Assembly: GCA_035997675.1 (NCBI GenBank)
Contig: DASYIJ010000109.1
Span: 1-52,274, forward strand
DNA: 52,274 nt
DNA from: JALYZC01 sp035997675
GTDB taxonomy: Bacteria > Actinomycetota > Thermoleophilia > Solirubrobacterales > Solirubrobacteraceae
Direction of reading: 5' to 3'
Shown one piece after another: positions 14,558 through 22,766 of this stretch (positions within the stretch are counted from its first letter, which is position 1; each line of letters begins with the position of its first letter). The position numbers and the translations under genes were made by a program. The notes below the pieces were generated by a model. That model saw only the letters and a program-made list of their open reading frames with translations. It was not told the origin of the DNA and made no database searches.

Positions 14558-16924
14558 TCAGGTTCCCGGTCGCGCCGGCCGCCGCCGGCCGGGCTCGCGT
14601 CCGGGCGGCTGCCGGGGCGCTTCGCGGGCCGGCGCCCGCGGAATCGGTCGCGTGACCGCTTCGTCGCCGGGCAGCTCGAACCGCTCTCCGTGGTGCCCGA
14701 TCTCGATCGCCTCGCCGGCCAGGAGCTCGTACGTCGCGTGCCGGGGCTCGATCTCGACCCTCAGCCGGCGTCCTCGATACTCCAGGCGGAACGCGAGCCG
14801 GGCGATCGCCTCCGGAAGGCGGGGCGCAAAGTTGAGCTCGCCGTCGTGATCGCGCAGTCCTCCGAGTCCTGCCACGATCGCGATCCACGTGCCGGCCAGC
14901 GAGGCGATGTGCAGGCCGTCGCGCGTGTTGTGCTCGAGGTCGTCGAGGTCCATCAGCGCCGCCTCGCCAAGGTAGTCGTAGGCGAGCTGGAGATGCCCGA
15001 CCTCGGCGGCGATCACCGACTGGGTGCAGGCCGACAGCGACGAGTCGCGCACGGTCAGGCGCTCGTAGTAGTCGAAGTCGTGCGCCTTCTCCTCCGCCGT
15101 GAAGGCGTCGCCGCGGACGTGCAGGGCGAGCACGAGGTCGGCCTGCTTGACGACCTGCTTGCGGTAGAGGTCGAAGTAGGGGAAGTGCAGCAGCAGCGGG
15201 TATTGCTCGGGCCTGGTGTGAGCGAAGTCCCATTCGCCATGCTGGGTGAAGGCCTCGGCCTGCTGGTGCACGCGCAGGGCGTCGTCGTGGGCGACGACGA
15301 CGGCGTCCGCCGCATCGCGCCACGACGCGGCCTCTTCGGCGTCGACGCCCAGCGCGGCCGCCGCGTCCGTGTGACGCTCGGATGCCGCGGCGGCGTCGCG
15401 CAGGTTCTGCTGGGCCATCAGGTTGGTGTAGACGTTGTTGTCGGCGACCGCGCTGTACTCGTCGGGGCCGGTGACTCCGTCGATGCGGAAACGGCCGCGG
15501 GCGTCGTGGTGTCCCAGCGAGCGCCAGAGCCGCGCCGTCTCCACCAGCAGTTCCGTGCCCGCCTCGCGCGCGAACGCCGTGTCGCCCGTGGCCGCCTCGT
15601 AGCGCGCCGCGGCGTGGGCGATGTCCGCGTTGATGTGAAAGGCGGCCGTCCCCGCCGGCCAGTACCCCGAGCACTCCTGGCCCGCGATCGTCCGCCACGG
15701 GAAGGCCGCGCCGCGCAATCCGAGTTGCGTCGCGCGTTCCCGGGCCATCTCGATCGTGCGCCGCCGCCAGTGCAGCGCATCGCAGGCGGCGCCGGGCTCG
15801 GTATAGGTGAGGACGGGCAGAACGAACATCTCGCTGTCCCAGAACGCGTGGCCGTCGTAGCCCGGGCCCGTCAGGCCCTTGGCCGGAATCGCCCGCCGCT
15901 CGGCCCGCGCGCCCGATTGCAGCACGTGGAAGAGCGCCACCCGCACGGCCTGTTGGACCTCGGCGTCGCCGTCGATCTCGACGTCGGCGCGCTCCCAGAA
16001 CTTGTCGAGGTAGGCGCGCTGCGCCGCGACGAGGCCGTCCCATCCGATGTGGTGCGCCTCGCTCAGCGCGGCCTCGACCTGGTCGCGCACCGCGGGCTCC
16101 GAGCGCTCGCTCGACCAGCCGTAGGCCAGGAACTTGACGAACTGGATCCGCTCCCCCGCGGGGATCGTGGTCGCGGCACTCACGCGTGCCATGTCGTCCT
16201 CCGACTCGGACGTCCTCTCGACGTCGTCGGGGCCGTCCGTGATGTGGTCCATTCCGGCCGCGAGCCGCAGGCCGCTGGCCTTGGTGACGTGGACGAGCAC
16301 GGCCCGCACCCCGTGGGCGGTCGACTGCTCGGCGACGAGCGGTGAGCTCACCGCGGCGGCCGCCCGGGGATCGCGGCCCCCTCCGGGGACGGGCTCGTTG
16401 GCGACAAGCTCGGACTGGACGACCACGGGGGTGGGGCCATCGCCGAGCGGCTCGACCTCGAATCGGATTGCGGCGAGGGCGCGATGGGGGAAGGAGACCA
16501 ACCGGGTGCTGGTGACGCGCACCGCCTTGCCGGCGGGCGAGACCCACTCGACCGTGCGCCGCAGCACGCCGGCGCGAAGGTCGAGGACGCGCTCGTGGGA
16601 CCGGAGCTCGCCATAGCGCACGTCGAACGGCTCGTCCTCGAGCAGAAGCCGGATGATCTTGCCGTTCGTGACGTTCACGATGGTCTGGCCGGCCTCGGGG
16701 TCGCCGTAGGCCGGCTCGGCGTGGGGGAGCGGGGTGACCTCGTAGAAGCCGTTGACGTAGGTGCCCGGCAGGCCGTGCGGCTCGCCCTCGTCCAGGTTTC
16801 CGCGGAGCCCCAGGTGGCCGTTAGCGAGCGCGAAGAGGGACTCGCTTTGCGCGAGCCGGTCGAGGTCGAGCTCGGTCTCGCGGAGCGCCCAGGGCTCCAC
16901 CGAGAAGGCGGACTGCTCGATCAT
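14558..16924 (-). CDS. GH65 family glycoside hydrolase/phosphorylase (trehalose/kojibiose/maltose phosphorylase-like)
   Basis: A 788-residue cytoplasmic GH65 enzyme without signal peptide. The N-terminal beta-sandwich contains NGHLGLRGNLDEGEP. The (alpha/alpha)6 barrel contains GYDGHAFWDSEMFVLP and the catalytic general acid Glu489 in GVTGPDEY (483-490). The C-terminal beta-sheet domain includes NFAPRLP. Phosphorylases of this family cleave an alpha-glucobiose with phosphate and invert to beta-glucose 1-phosphate. The coupled beta-phosphoglucomutase gene just upstream (ATGA overlap at 16921-16924) strongly supports phosphorolysis. Which disaccharide is used cannot be told from sequence alone. 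The last ~30 residues are a Pro/Arg-rich tail. Confidence 0.9.
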   Translation of the reverse strand: MIEQSAFSVEPWALRETELDLDRLAQSESLFALANGHLGLRGNLDEGEPHGLPGTYVNGFYEVTPLPHAEPAYGDPEAGQTIVNVTNGKIIRLLLEDEPFDVRYGELRSHERVLDLRAGVLRRTVEWVSPAGKAVRVTSTRLVSFPHRALAAIRFEVEPLGDGPTPVVVQSELVANEPVPGGGRDPRAAAAVSSPLVAEQSTAHGVRAVLVHVTKASGLRLAAGMDHITDGPDDVERTSESEDDMARVSAATTIPAGERIQFVKFLAYGWSSERSEPAVRDQVEAALSEAHHIGWDGLVAAQRAYLDKFWERADVEIDGDAEVQQAVRVALFHVLQSGARAERRAIPAKGLTGPGYDGHAFWDSEMFVLPVLTYTEPGAACDALHWRRRTIEMARERATQLGLRGAAFPWRTIAGQECSGYWPAGTAAFHINADIAHAAARYEAATGDTAFAREAGTELLVETARLWRSLGHHDARGRFRIDGVTGPDEYSAVADNNVYTNLMAQQNLRDAAAASERHTDAAAALGVDAEEAASWRDAADAVVVAHDDALRVHQQAEAFTQHGEWDFAHTRPEQYPLLLHFPYFDLYRKQVVKQADLVLALHVRGDAFTAEEKAHDFDYYERLTVRDSSLSACTQSVIAAEVGHLQLAYDYLGEAALMDLDDLEHNTRDGLHIASLAGTWIAIVAGLGGLRDHDGELNFAPRLPEAIARLAFRLEYRGRRLRVEIEPRHATYELLAGEAIEIGHHGERFELPGDEAVTRPIPRAPAREAPRQPPGREPGRRRPARPGT

Positions 16925-17664
16925 TTGTCGTCGAGCAGCTCGGCGAGGTCGGTCACGACCGTGTCGGCGCCGTGCGCGCGCAGCGCGTCGGCCTGACCGA
17001 CGCGGTCGACGCCGACGACGAACCCGAAGCTCCCGGCCCGGCCGGCCTCCACCCCGGCGAGCGCATCCTCGAAGACGGCGGCCTCGGCGGGTTCCACCCC
17101 GAGCGCACGCGCGCCCGCCAGGTACGTGTCCGGCGCCGGCTTGCCCTTCAGGTGCTCGCGCTCGGCGACGACGCCGTCGATCCGTGCCTCGAGATAGCGC
17201 TCGATTCCGGCGGCCTCGAGCACGTCCCTGCAGTTGGTGCTCGACGAGACCACCGCGCGCCGCAGCCCGGCCTCGACCGCCGCCTGCAGGTAGCGCACCG
17301 ACCCGGGATAGGCGTCCACGCCATCCTCGCGAATCATGCGGAGGACGATCTCGTTCTTGCGGTTGCCCAGGCCGCAGATCGTCTCGCGCTCCGGCGGGTC
17401 GTCCGGGCTTCCCTCCGGTAGTTCGATCCCCCGTGCCGCGAGGAAGGAGCGTACGCCGTCGTAGCGCGGCTTGCCGTCGACGTACTCGTCGTAGTCGCGC
17501 TCGGAGTCGAAGGGCTCGAACGTCTCGCCGGTGCGCTTCGCCCGCTCCCGCAGGTAGTCGTCGAACATCTGCTTCCAGGCCGCGGCGTGGACCTTGGCGG
17601 TGTCCGTGAGGACGCCGTCGAGGTCGAAGAGGCAGGCACGAACGCCCTCGGGGAGGCCGAGCAC
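16921..17664 (-). CDS. pgmB: Beta-phosphoglucomutase family HAD hydrolase
   Basis: A 247-residue HAD subfamily IA protein. DLDG (14-17) supplies the nucleophile Asp14 and acid/base Asp16. Later motifs are VVSSSTN, KGKPAPDTY and FEDALAGVEAG. Beta-phosphoglucomutase converts beta-glucose 1-phosphate to glucose 6-phosphate, the step after GH65 phosphorolysis. The overlap with the GH65 start makes that role likely, though phosphatase activity on other sugar phosphates is an alternative. The GTG start at 17664 has a TAGGCT hexamer 6 nt upstream, which overlaps the stop codon of the preceding gene and suggests a leaderless mRNA. Confidence 0.85.
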   Translation of the reverse strand: MLGLPEGVRACLFDLDGVLTDTAKVHAAAWKQMFDDYLRERAKRTGETFEPFDSERDYDEYVDGKPRYDGVRSFLAARGIELPEGSPDDPPERETICGLGNRKNEIVLRMIREDGVDAYPGSVRYLQAAVEAGLRRAVVSSSTNCRDVLEAAGIERYLEARIDGVVAEREHLKGKPAPDTYLAGARALGVEPAEAAVFEDALAGVEAGRAGSFGFVVGVDRVGQADALRAHGADTVVTDLAELLDDK

Positions 17665-17670
17665 GCCGCG

Positions 17671-17676
17671 AGCCTA
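17671..17676 (-). promoter_or_regulatory. Leaderless-type -10 element before beta-phosphoglucomutase
   Basis: TAGGCT on the minus strand, 6 nt before the GTG at 17664. Its first three bases are the stop codon of the NTF2-like gene. The same hexamer and spacing precede the ATG at 18199. Confidence 0.4.
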
Positions 17677-18096
17677 GCCGCCGCCGGGGTCCGGCCGGGC
17701 CGTGGCCTCCTCGATCGCGTCGGGGTCGATGTGACCCTCGTAGCGCGCGAGCTTGCCGTCGCGCACCCAGAACACGAACGTCGGATGCTCGTCCAGATCG
17801 GCGTTGCTCATGTGCAGGTGGCCGCGCACATGGACGTCCAGCGCCACCGGGTCGGCCGCCCGGCGGACGCGCTCCACCTCGATCCTCAGCGGCGTGCGCA
17901 CGGCGAGATACTCCGTCACGAAGGCGGTGATGCCGTCGGCCCCGCGGAACGGCAGGTCCGTCCACATGAACGGGCGCAGCTCGACGTCTGGCGTCGAGTT
18001 CGCCACCAGCCAGTCGAGGTCGCGGTGCTCCCACGCGCGCACCACGCCGCGGGCGAGGTCGAGCTGGGAGCCATCGGGGGCGGGGTCGTCGGGCAC
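17674..18096 (-). CDS. Nuclear transport factor 2 (SnoaL-like) family protein
   Basis: A 140-residue protein with the NTF2-like cone fold: an N-terminal helix (VVRAWEHRDLDWLVANSTPDV), a short LPFRGADGI segment, then a beta-sheet ending in FVFWVRDGKLARYEGHID. Such proteins are often small polyketide cyclases, isomerases or binding proteins; no catalytic residue pattern decides between them here. The GTG at 18096 lies 6 nt after a TACGGT -10 with a TTGCGA -35, so its mRNA should be leaderless. Beta-phosphoglucomutase starts 9 nt after its stop. Confidence 0.75.
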   Translation of the reverse strand: MPDDPAPDGSQLDLARGVVRAWEHRDLDWLVANSTPDVELRPFMWTDLPFRGADGITAFVTEYLAVRTPLRIEVERVRRAADPVALDVHVRGHLHMSNADLDEHPTFVFWVRDGKLARYEGHIDPDAIEEATARPDPGGG

Positions 18097-18102
18097 GCTC
18101 GC

Positions 18103-18131
18103 ACCGTACGCCGCCGCCGCCTCCTTCGCAA
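18103..18131 (-). promoter_or_regulatory. Housekeeping-type promoter, leaderless start
   Basis: On the minus strand: TTGCGA (18131-18126), 17-nt spacer, TACGGT (18108-18103), then 6 nt to the GTG at 18096. This is the most complete -35/-10 pair in the window. Transcription starting about 7 nt after the -10 would begin at the start codon itself. Confidence 0.6.
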
Positions 18132-18186
18132 CGGCCCTTCACACGCCGGCAAACGTCTGCCGCCTGCACGGCCGGGGCCCAGGACG

Positions 18187-18192
18187 TAGGCT
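18187..18192 (+). promoter_or_regulatory. Leaderless-type -10 element before NDH-2-like gene
   Basis: TAGGCT, 6 nt before the ATG at 18199. No strong -35 (CCTGCA at an 18-nt spacing is a partial match). No Shine-Dalgarno is seen before this ATG, consistent with a leaderless mRNA. Confidence 0.45.
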
Positions 18193-18198
18193 CGGACG

Positions 18199-19512
18199 AT
18201 GCCCGCGAGCAATGAGGGCCGGCATCGCGTCGTCGTGGTCGGCGGCGGCTTCGGCGGCCTGCAGGCGGCGATGAAGGTGAGCCGCGGCCCGGTCGACGTC
18301 ACGCTCGTCGATCGGCGCAACTTCCACCTCTTCCAACCCCTCGCCTACCAGGTGGCGACCGGTGCTCTCTCGCCGGGAGAGATCTGCTACCCGCTGCGCG
18401 TCATCTTCCGCAAGCGCGACAACGTTCGCGTCGTGATGGCGGAGGTCACGGGCTTCGACCTCACCGCTCGCTCCGTGGAGGTGGAGCCGGTCGGTACCCA
18501 TGGCGAACTGTCGCTGCCCTACGACACGCTGATCGTCGCCGGGGGCTCCAATTACTCCTACTTCGGCCACGACGACTGGCGGACCGCCGCACCCGAGCTC
18601 AAGTCGCTGGAGGGGGCGCTCGAGCTGCGGCGCCGAATCCTGCTGGCCTTCGAGGCCGCCGAGGTGGAGCCGGATCCCGACCGGCGAGCCGCGTGGCTGA
18701 CCTTCGTCGGCGGCGGGCCGACCGGTGTCGAGATGGCCGGGCAGATCGGCGAGATCGCCCGCGACTCCCGGCGGGAATTCCGGGCGTTCGACTCACGCCG
18801 GGCGCGGATCCTGCTCGTCGAGACCGCGGACCGGCTGCTGACGACGTTCCCGCCGTCGCTGTCCGCCAAGGCCGCCCGCTCGCTGGAGCGGTTGGGGGTC
18901 ACCCCCCGGCTCGGCGAGACCGCGATGGCGATCGACGCCCAGGCGGTGACGATCCGCGACCAGAAGGGGGACGTCGAGCACGTACCGGCGCGTACGACCG
19001 TCTGGGCGGCCGGAGTGACGGCATCGAGCCTCGCGGGGAGGCTCGGCGAGCTCACCGGCGCCGAGACCGACCGGGCGGGCCGCGTCACGGTGGAGCCGGA
19101 CCTCTCGCTGCCGGGGCATCCTGAGGTCATCGCCCTCGGCGACATGGTGCGCATCCGCCGGGAAGACGACGAGCCGCTCGAGCTGCCGGGGCTGGCGCCC
19201 GTGGCGATGCAGGAGGGCCGCTACGCGGGCCGGTTGGTCCGCAACCGGCTCCGGGGCCGCGAGACCGCGCCGTTTCACTACCGCGACAAGGGCAATCTGG
19301 CGACCATCGGCCGGGCGAGCGCCGTGGCCGATCTCAACTTCGTCCGGCTCAGCGGCTTCATCGCCTGGGTCGGCTGGCTCGTGGTCCATCTCTGGTACCT
19401 CATCGGGTTCCAGAACCGCCTGCTGGTCCTCATCCGCTGGTCGTTCAGCTTCTTCACCCACGGCCGCGGCGCCCGTCTGATCACCGGTGAGGAGGGCTCG
19501 GCGGGCAGCTGA
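18199..19512 (+). CDS. NAD(P)/FAD-dependent oxidoreductase, type II NADH dehydrogenase-like
   Basis: A 437-residue two-dinucleotide-fold protein. The FAD motif is VVVVGGGFGGLQAA (GGGFGG 15-20), the NAD motif is FVGGGPTGVEMAG, and the FAD-contacting GDM lies in VIALGDM. The C-terminal part has hydrophobic amphipathic helices (FIAWVGWLVVHLWYLIGF) typical of membrane-anchored NDH-2, which passes electrons from NADH to quinone without pumping protons. RNFHLFQPLAYQVATGALSP is characteristic of this group. Length fits (about 430). It is divergent from the NTF2-like gene, with both starts apparently leaderless. Quinone reduction is inferred from family. Confidence 0.88.
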   Translation: MPASNEGRHRVVVVGGGFGGLQAAMKVSRGPVDVTLVDRRNFHLFQPLAYQVATGALSPGEICYPLRVIFRKRDNVRVVMAEVTGFDLTARSVEVEPVGTHGELSLPYDTLIVAGGSNYSYFGHDDWRTAAPELKSLEGALELRRRILLAFEAAEVEPDPDRRAAWLTFVGGGPTGVEMAGQIGEIARDSRREFRAFDSRRARILLVETADRLLTTFPPSLSAKAARSLERLGVTPRLGETAMAIDAQAVTIRDQKGDVEHVPARTTVWAAGVTASSLAGRLGELTGAETDRAGRVTVEPDLSLPGHPEVIALGDMVRIRREDDEPLELPGLAPVAMQEGRYAGRLVRNRLRGRETAPFHYRDKGNLATIGRASAVADLNFVRLSGFIAWVGWLVVHLWYLIGFQNRLLVLIRWSFSFFTHGRGARLITGEEGSAGS

Positions 19513-19563
19513 CGGCGGACTCGCAGGAGCCCGTGAGGCTTCAGCGAAGTCAGTCCCGTTCCC

Positions 19564-19860
19564 ATGCCGATCGCCTGGGTCTATCTGCTGCGCTGCTCCG
19601 ACGGCTCGCTCTACTGCGGTTGGACGAACGACCTCGCGCGCCGGCTCGCGGCCCACACCTCCGGGCGCGGCGCGCGCTACACCGCCAGCCGCCGGCCGGT
19701 CGAGCTCGCGCTGGCCCGTGAGATGCCGGATGCGGGGGCGGCGCGGCGCGAGGAGGCGCGGATCAAGCGGCTCACACGCGCCGAGAAGCTCCGGCTCGTG
19801 GACGTCTCCCCGGCCATCGGGCGCCGGGTCAACGGGGCACGCGTCCCGCCAAACCGTTAG
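19564..19860 (+). CDS. GIY-YIG domain protein (YhbQ/UPF0213 type)
   Basis: A 98-residue GIY-YIG fold starting MPIAWVYLLRCSDGSLYCGWT. The first motif is WVYLL (for GIY) and the second YCG (for YIG). A conserved Arg follows in LARRLAAH and a Glu in RREEARIK. This is the short stand-alone UPF0213 class, whose cellular role is unsettled; some members cut DNA in vitro. It lies 51 nt after the NDH-2-like gene and 12 nt before the epimerase, on the same strand. No strong ribosome-binding site. Confidence 0.85.
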   Translation: MPIAWVYLLRCSDGSLYCGWTNDLARRLAAHTSGRGARYTASRRPVELALAREMPDAGAARREEARIKRLTRAEKLRLVDVSPAIGRRVNGARVPPNR

Positions 19861-19872
19861 AACCCGCGCCCC

Positions 19873-20817
19873 ATGCGCGTCGTCGTCACCGGAGCCGCCG
19901 GGTTCATCGGCTCGCACGTCTGCGAGCGGCTGCTCGACCGCGGCGACCTCGTCCTCGGCATCGACGCGCTGACCGCCTCCTACGACCCCGAGCGCAAGCG
20001 GCGCAACTGCGCGGGGCTGCTCGCGCGCGGGAACTTCGACCTCCGGCATCGCGACGTCAACGATCCCGGGCTCGCCGACATGCTGGCCGGCGCCGACGCG
20101 GTCTGCCACCTGGCCGGCGCTCCCGGTGTGCGCTCGACGGACACGCGGATGCTCGAACACGGCAACGTGGGCGCGACCCGGTCCGTCGTGAACGCGGCGG
20201 TGCGGGCGGCGGTCCCGCGCGTGGTGCTCGCGTCGTCGTCCTCGGTGTACGCGCCCGCCCGGTCGCCCCTGGGCGAGAGCGCGCGGCTCGCGCCGCTCTC
20301 GCCGTATGGCCGCTCGAAGCTCGAGGCCGAGCGGGTCGCCGGCGCCCTCGCCGGCGGGACGGACATCGACCTGGTGGTCCTGCGGTTCTTCACGGTCTAC
20401 GGGCCGCGCCAGCGGCCGGACATGGCCTTTGCCCGGTTCATCGCGGCGGCCGGAGGAACCGAGCCGATGCCCGTGTACGGCGACGGCCGCCAGCGCCGCG
20501 ACTTCACGTACGTCGGCGATGCCGCGGATGCGGTCCTCCTCGCGCTCGAGCGGGGGCGCGCGGGCGGCGTCTACAACGTCTCGGGCGCGCGGTCGGTCAC
20601 GCTCGCGGACGCGTTCGAGCGGTTGGCGTCGAGCCTCGGGGCGGCTCCGCCGCTCGCCCACGCTCCGAGCGATCGCCGCGAGCATCGACACACGGCGGCC
20701 GACCTCACGCTGTCGGCGCGAGACCTGGGCTACGCGCCGCGCGTGTCGCTCGAGCAGGGCATCGACGCGCAGGTCGCCGCCGACGCGCGCGGAGCGATCG
20801 AGCTCTCAGTCCAGTAG
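19873..20817 (+). CDS. NAD-dependent sugar-nucleotide epimerase/dehydratase (extended SDR)
   Basis: A 314-residue extended SDR enzyme. The NAD motif GAAGFIGSH (7-15) is followed by the catalytic SSSVY and YGRSK, and then VLRFFTVYGPRQRPDMA, a signature seen in UDP-glucose 4-epimerase and UDP-glucuronate epimerase relatives. The product is probably a UDP- or dTDP-sugar isomer feeding the glycan locus that begins next door, but the exact sugar is not determined by sequence. The last 12 nt overlap the convergent HprK-like gene. The stop codon of the GIY-YIG gene lies inside a TTAGAA element upstream, a weak promoter candidate. Confidence 0.85.
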   Translation: MRVVVTGAAGFIGSHVCERLLDRGDLVLGIDALTASYDPERKRRNCAGLLARGNFDLRHRDVNDPGLADMLAGADAVCHLAGAPGVRSTDTRMLEHGNVGATRSVVNAAVRAAVPRVVLASSSSVYAPARSPLGESARLAPLSPYGRSKLEAERVAGALAGGTDIDLVVLRFFTVYGPRQRPDMAFARFIAAAGGTEPMPVYGDGRQRRDFTYVGDAADAVLLALERGRAGGVYNVSGARSVTLADAFERLASSLGAAPPLAHAPSDRREHRHTAADLTLSARDLGYAPRVSLEQGIDAQVAADARGAIELSVQ

Positions 20818-21843
20818 CGGCGCGATCGCCGCCCAGTTGCGCTCGTGGTCGCGGCCGAGCGTGAGGCTCCACGCGCGCGCGCGCGCGAGCCCGGCGGCGC
20901 AGCAGCGGGCGCGGGTGCGGGCGACGCCCAGGTTCCCGAGCACGTCGCGCATCCCACGCTGGAGCACGAACTCCATTCCCTGATAGACGCCGACGCCGAT
21001 GACCGCCTCGCGCAACAGCGGCCCGAGCGTGGCCGACCTCGGGATGGGCTCGAGCCGGGCGTCTCGCCCGAGCGAGCGCCGTCCGATGACCAGGTGACGC
21101 AGCGGGCGGGGCGACGCCTCGATCCGGTCCGCGAACGCATCGACGTCGAGCACGAGCTTCGGATGGAACTCCATGCGCTCGAGCTCGCGGACCGAGCCCT
21201 CGGGCAGCTTCTCGGCGTCGATGGCGTTCACCCCGATCCTCAGCGGGAAGGGGTGCAGCATCCCGCGCCGGTCCAGCAGGGGCGTGTCCTCGGAGAGGAG
21301 CCGCACCCCGTCCTCGCGCAGCGCCCGCAGGGCAAGCGTGGTCTTGCCACCGCCCGACGGCAGCATGACGGCGACGCCCCCCTGCCCGCCGACCAGGCCG
21401 AGGGCGTGGATGCGCGGAAGGCCCCGGGCGTCGAGATGCTCCCCGATCCGAGCGAGCAGGAACTGGTAGGCCGCCTCGTGAACGAGGTGGCTGTCCTCTC
21501 CCTGGACGACGAGCCGGGTGCCGGATCGGTCGAGCACCGACACCGCGCGCCCGAAGTAGTCGACCACCCGCCCTCCCTCCCGCTGGAACACGACGTTGCG
21601 CGGGGTGACGTACGTCGCCTCGAGGTCGCCGAGTCGGTCGTAGGCGGGGGGACGGCGCTGCACCTCGATCTGCAGATGGGGGCGCGGCCCCTCCTCGGGC
21701 CGCGAAAACCACGCGAAGTCGAGCCCGATCTCCTCGAGCACCTCCGGCCAATCCCCCCGCAGTTCGATCCGCAGCCCGTGCACCACGAGGGCCGTCCGAG
21801 CGGAGGCGCTCGCCGGTGGCTGAGCGGGCGCTCTCGACGGCAT
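20806..21843 (-). CDS. HPr-kinase-like (HprK-related) P-loop protein
   Basis: A 345-residue protein with an N-terminal ~140-residue domain and a C-terminal HprK-like kinase core: P-loop LPSGGGKTT (161-169) followed by RLLSEDTPLLD, which resembles the HprK acidic motif. It is not canonical HprK, which is shorter and works with HPr. Related kinases recur in exopolysaccharide and some RiPP gene clusters, where their substrate may be a carrier or a sugar. It is the first gene of the surface-glycan locus and is divergent from a GT2 gene. A TAGCAT hexamer lies 7 nt before the ATG at 21843, consistent with a leaderless message. Confidence 0.7.
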   Translation of the reverse strand: MPSRAPAQPPASASARTALVVHGLRIELRGDWPEVLEEIGLDFAWFSRPEEGPRPHLQIEVQRRPPAYDRLGDLEATYVTPRNVVFQREGGRVVDYFGRAVSVLDRSGTRLVVQGEDSHLVHEAAYQFLLARIGEHLDARGLPRIHALGLVGGQGGVAVMLPSGGGKTTLALRALREDGVRLLSEDTPLLDRRGMLHPFPLRIGVNAIDAEKLPEGSVRELERMEFHPKLVLDVDAFADRIEASPRPLRHLVIGRRSLGRDARLEPIPRSATLGPLLREAVIGVGVYQGMEFVLQRGMRDVLGNLGVARTRARCCAAGLARARAWSLTLGRDHERNWAAIAPLLD

Positions 21844-21850
21844 CCAGCGG

Positions 21851-21856
21851 ATGCTA
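21851..21856 (-). promoter_or_regulatory. Leaderless-type -10 element before HprK-like gene
   Basis: TAGCAT on the minus strand, 7 nt before the ATG at 21843. It lies 6 bp from the opposing TACGGT that serves the divergent GT2 gene, within a 35-bp intergenic gap. Confidence 0.4.
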
Positions 21857-21862
21857 ATCGGC

Positions 21863-21868
21863 TACGGT
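21863..21868 (+). promoter_or_regulatory. Leaderless-type -10 element before first GT2 gene
   Basis: TACGGT, 10 nt before the GTG at 21879. No ribosome-binding site is seen between it and the start; no clear -35. Confidence 0.4.
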
Positions 21869-21878
21869 CCCGCCCATC

Positions 21879-22766
21879 GTGATCGAGGGTGCACGCCGGC
21901 GTCCACGTCTGGTCAGCGTCGTGGTACCGGTCCGCGACGCGGCCGAGCATCTCCCCTGCCAGCTCGACGCGTTGGCCGGCCAGGACCACACCGGACCCTG
22001 GGAGGTCGTGATCGCCGACAACGGCTCGCGCGACGGCAGTCTCGAGGTCGCGCGCCGCTGGATGAGCCGGCTGCCCTCGCCCCAGCTCGTGCGGGCCACC
22101 GCGGTGCGCGGTCCGAGCCACGCCCGCAATGCCGGCGCGGCCGTTGCCCGGGGCGACTTCCTCGCGTTCTGCGATGCCGACGACGTGGCCTCGCCGTCGT
22201 GGGTGCGGCGCATGGCGGACGCGGCCCGGGATGGAGATCTCGTCGCCGGTGGCGTCGGCGCCGGCGAGATCAACGACGACCTGACCCGCTCGTGGCACGG
22301 CGTGACGCCGCGCGACCGCGCGCTGCGGGGCATGCGCTTCCTCGTGCATGCCAGCGGGACGAGCACGGGAGTCTGGGCCGAGGCATTCGACGCCCTGGGC
22401 GGGTTCGACGAGGACGTGCCCGCGGGTGAGGACATCGAATTCTCCTGGCGCGCGCAGCTGGCGGGCTATCGCCTCGCCGAGGCACCCGAGGCGGTGGTGC
22501 ACGAGCGCTACCGGCGCCGAATTCGCGATCTCGCCTCCCAGCACGTCCGCTACGGCGCGGCGGGGCCGCTGCTCTACCGTCGCTTCCGGCGCGCGGGCAT
22601 GCCGCCGTCGCCGCCGGGTCGGGCGCTCCTCGGGTGGGCGTCCATCGCCGGGCGTGTCCCCACGGTGGTGTGGTCCGGCCGGACGCGGGGCCGTTGGACG
22701 ATCGAAGCGGCGCTGCGCCTCGGACAGCTGACCGGCAGCCTCCGTCACCGCGTGCTGTACCTGTGA
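21879..22766 (+). CDS. Glycosyltransferase family 2 (cassette copy 1)
   Basis: A 295-residue GT-A enzyme. The first strand is LVSVVVPVRDA, the nucleotide-binding and metal motif is FCDADDV with DAD as DXD, and the acceptor-side motif is GEDIEFSWR. The protein is cytoplasmic. It is closely similar along its length to the product of 26525-27481 (shared DNG, ARNAGA, FCDADDV, WRAQ, AGYR), so the two are paralogues from the same duplication. The stop TGA overlaps the GTG of the next gene (GTGA), so translation is coupled to the GT4 downstream. Sugar specificity unknown. Confidence 0.88.
   Translation: MIEGARRRPRLVSVVVPVRDAAEHLPCQLDALAGQDHTGPWEVVIADNGSRDGSLEVARRWMSRLPSPQLVRATAVRGPSHARNAGAAVARGDFLAFCDADDVASPSWVRRMADAARDGDLVAGGVGAGEINDDLTRSWHGVTPRDRALRGMRFLVHASGTSTGVWAEAFDALGGFDEDVPAGEDIEFSWRAQLAGYRLAEAPEAVVHERYRRRIRDLASQHVRYGAAGPLLYRRFRRAGMPPSPPGRALLGWASIAGRVPTVVWSGRTRGRWTIEAALRLGQLTGSLRHRVLYL

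Noticed and set aside
14558..18169. 1203-codon open frame on the minus strand
   Set aside because: Only the part from 16924 downward is GH65; the upstream part is another frame of the beta-phosphoglucomutase and NTF2-like genes.
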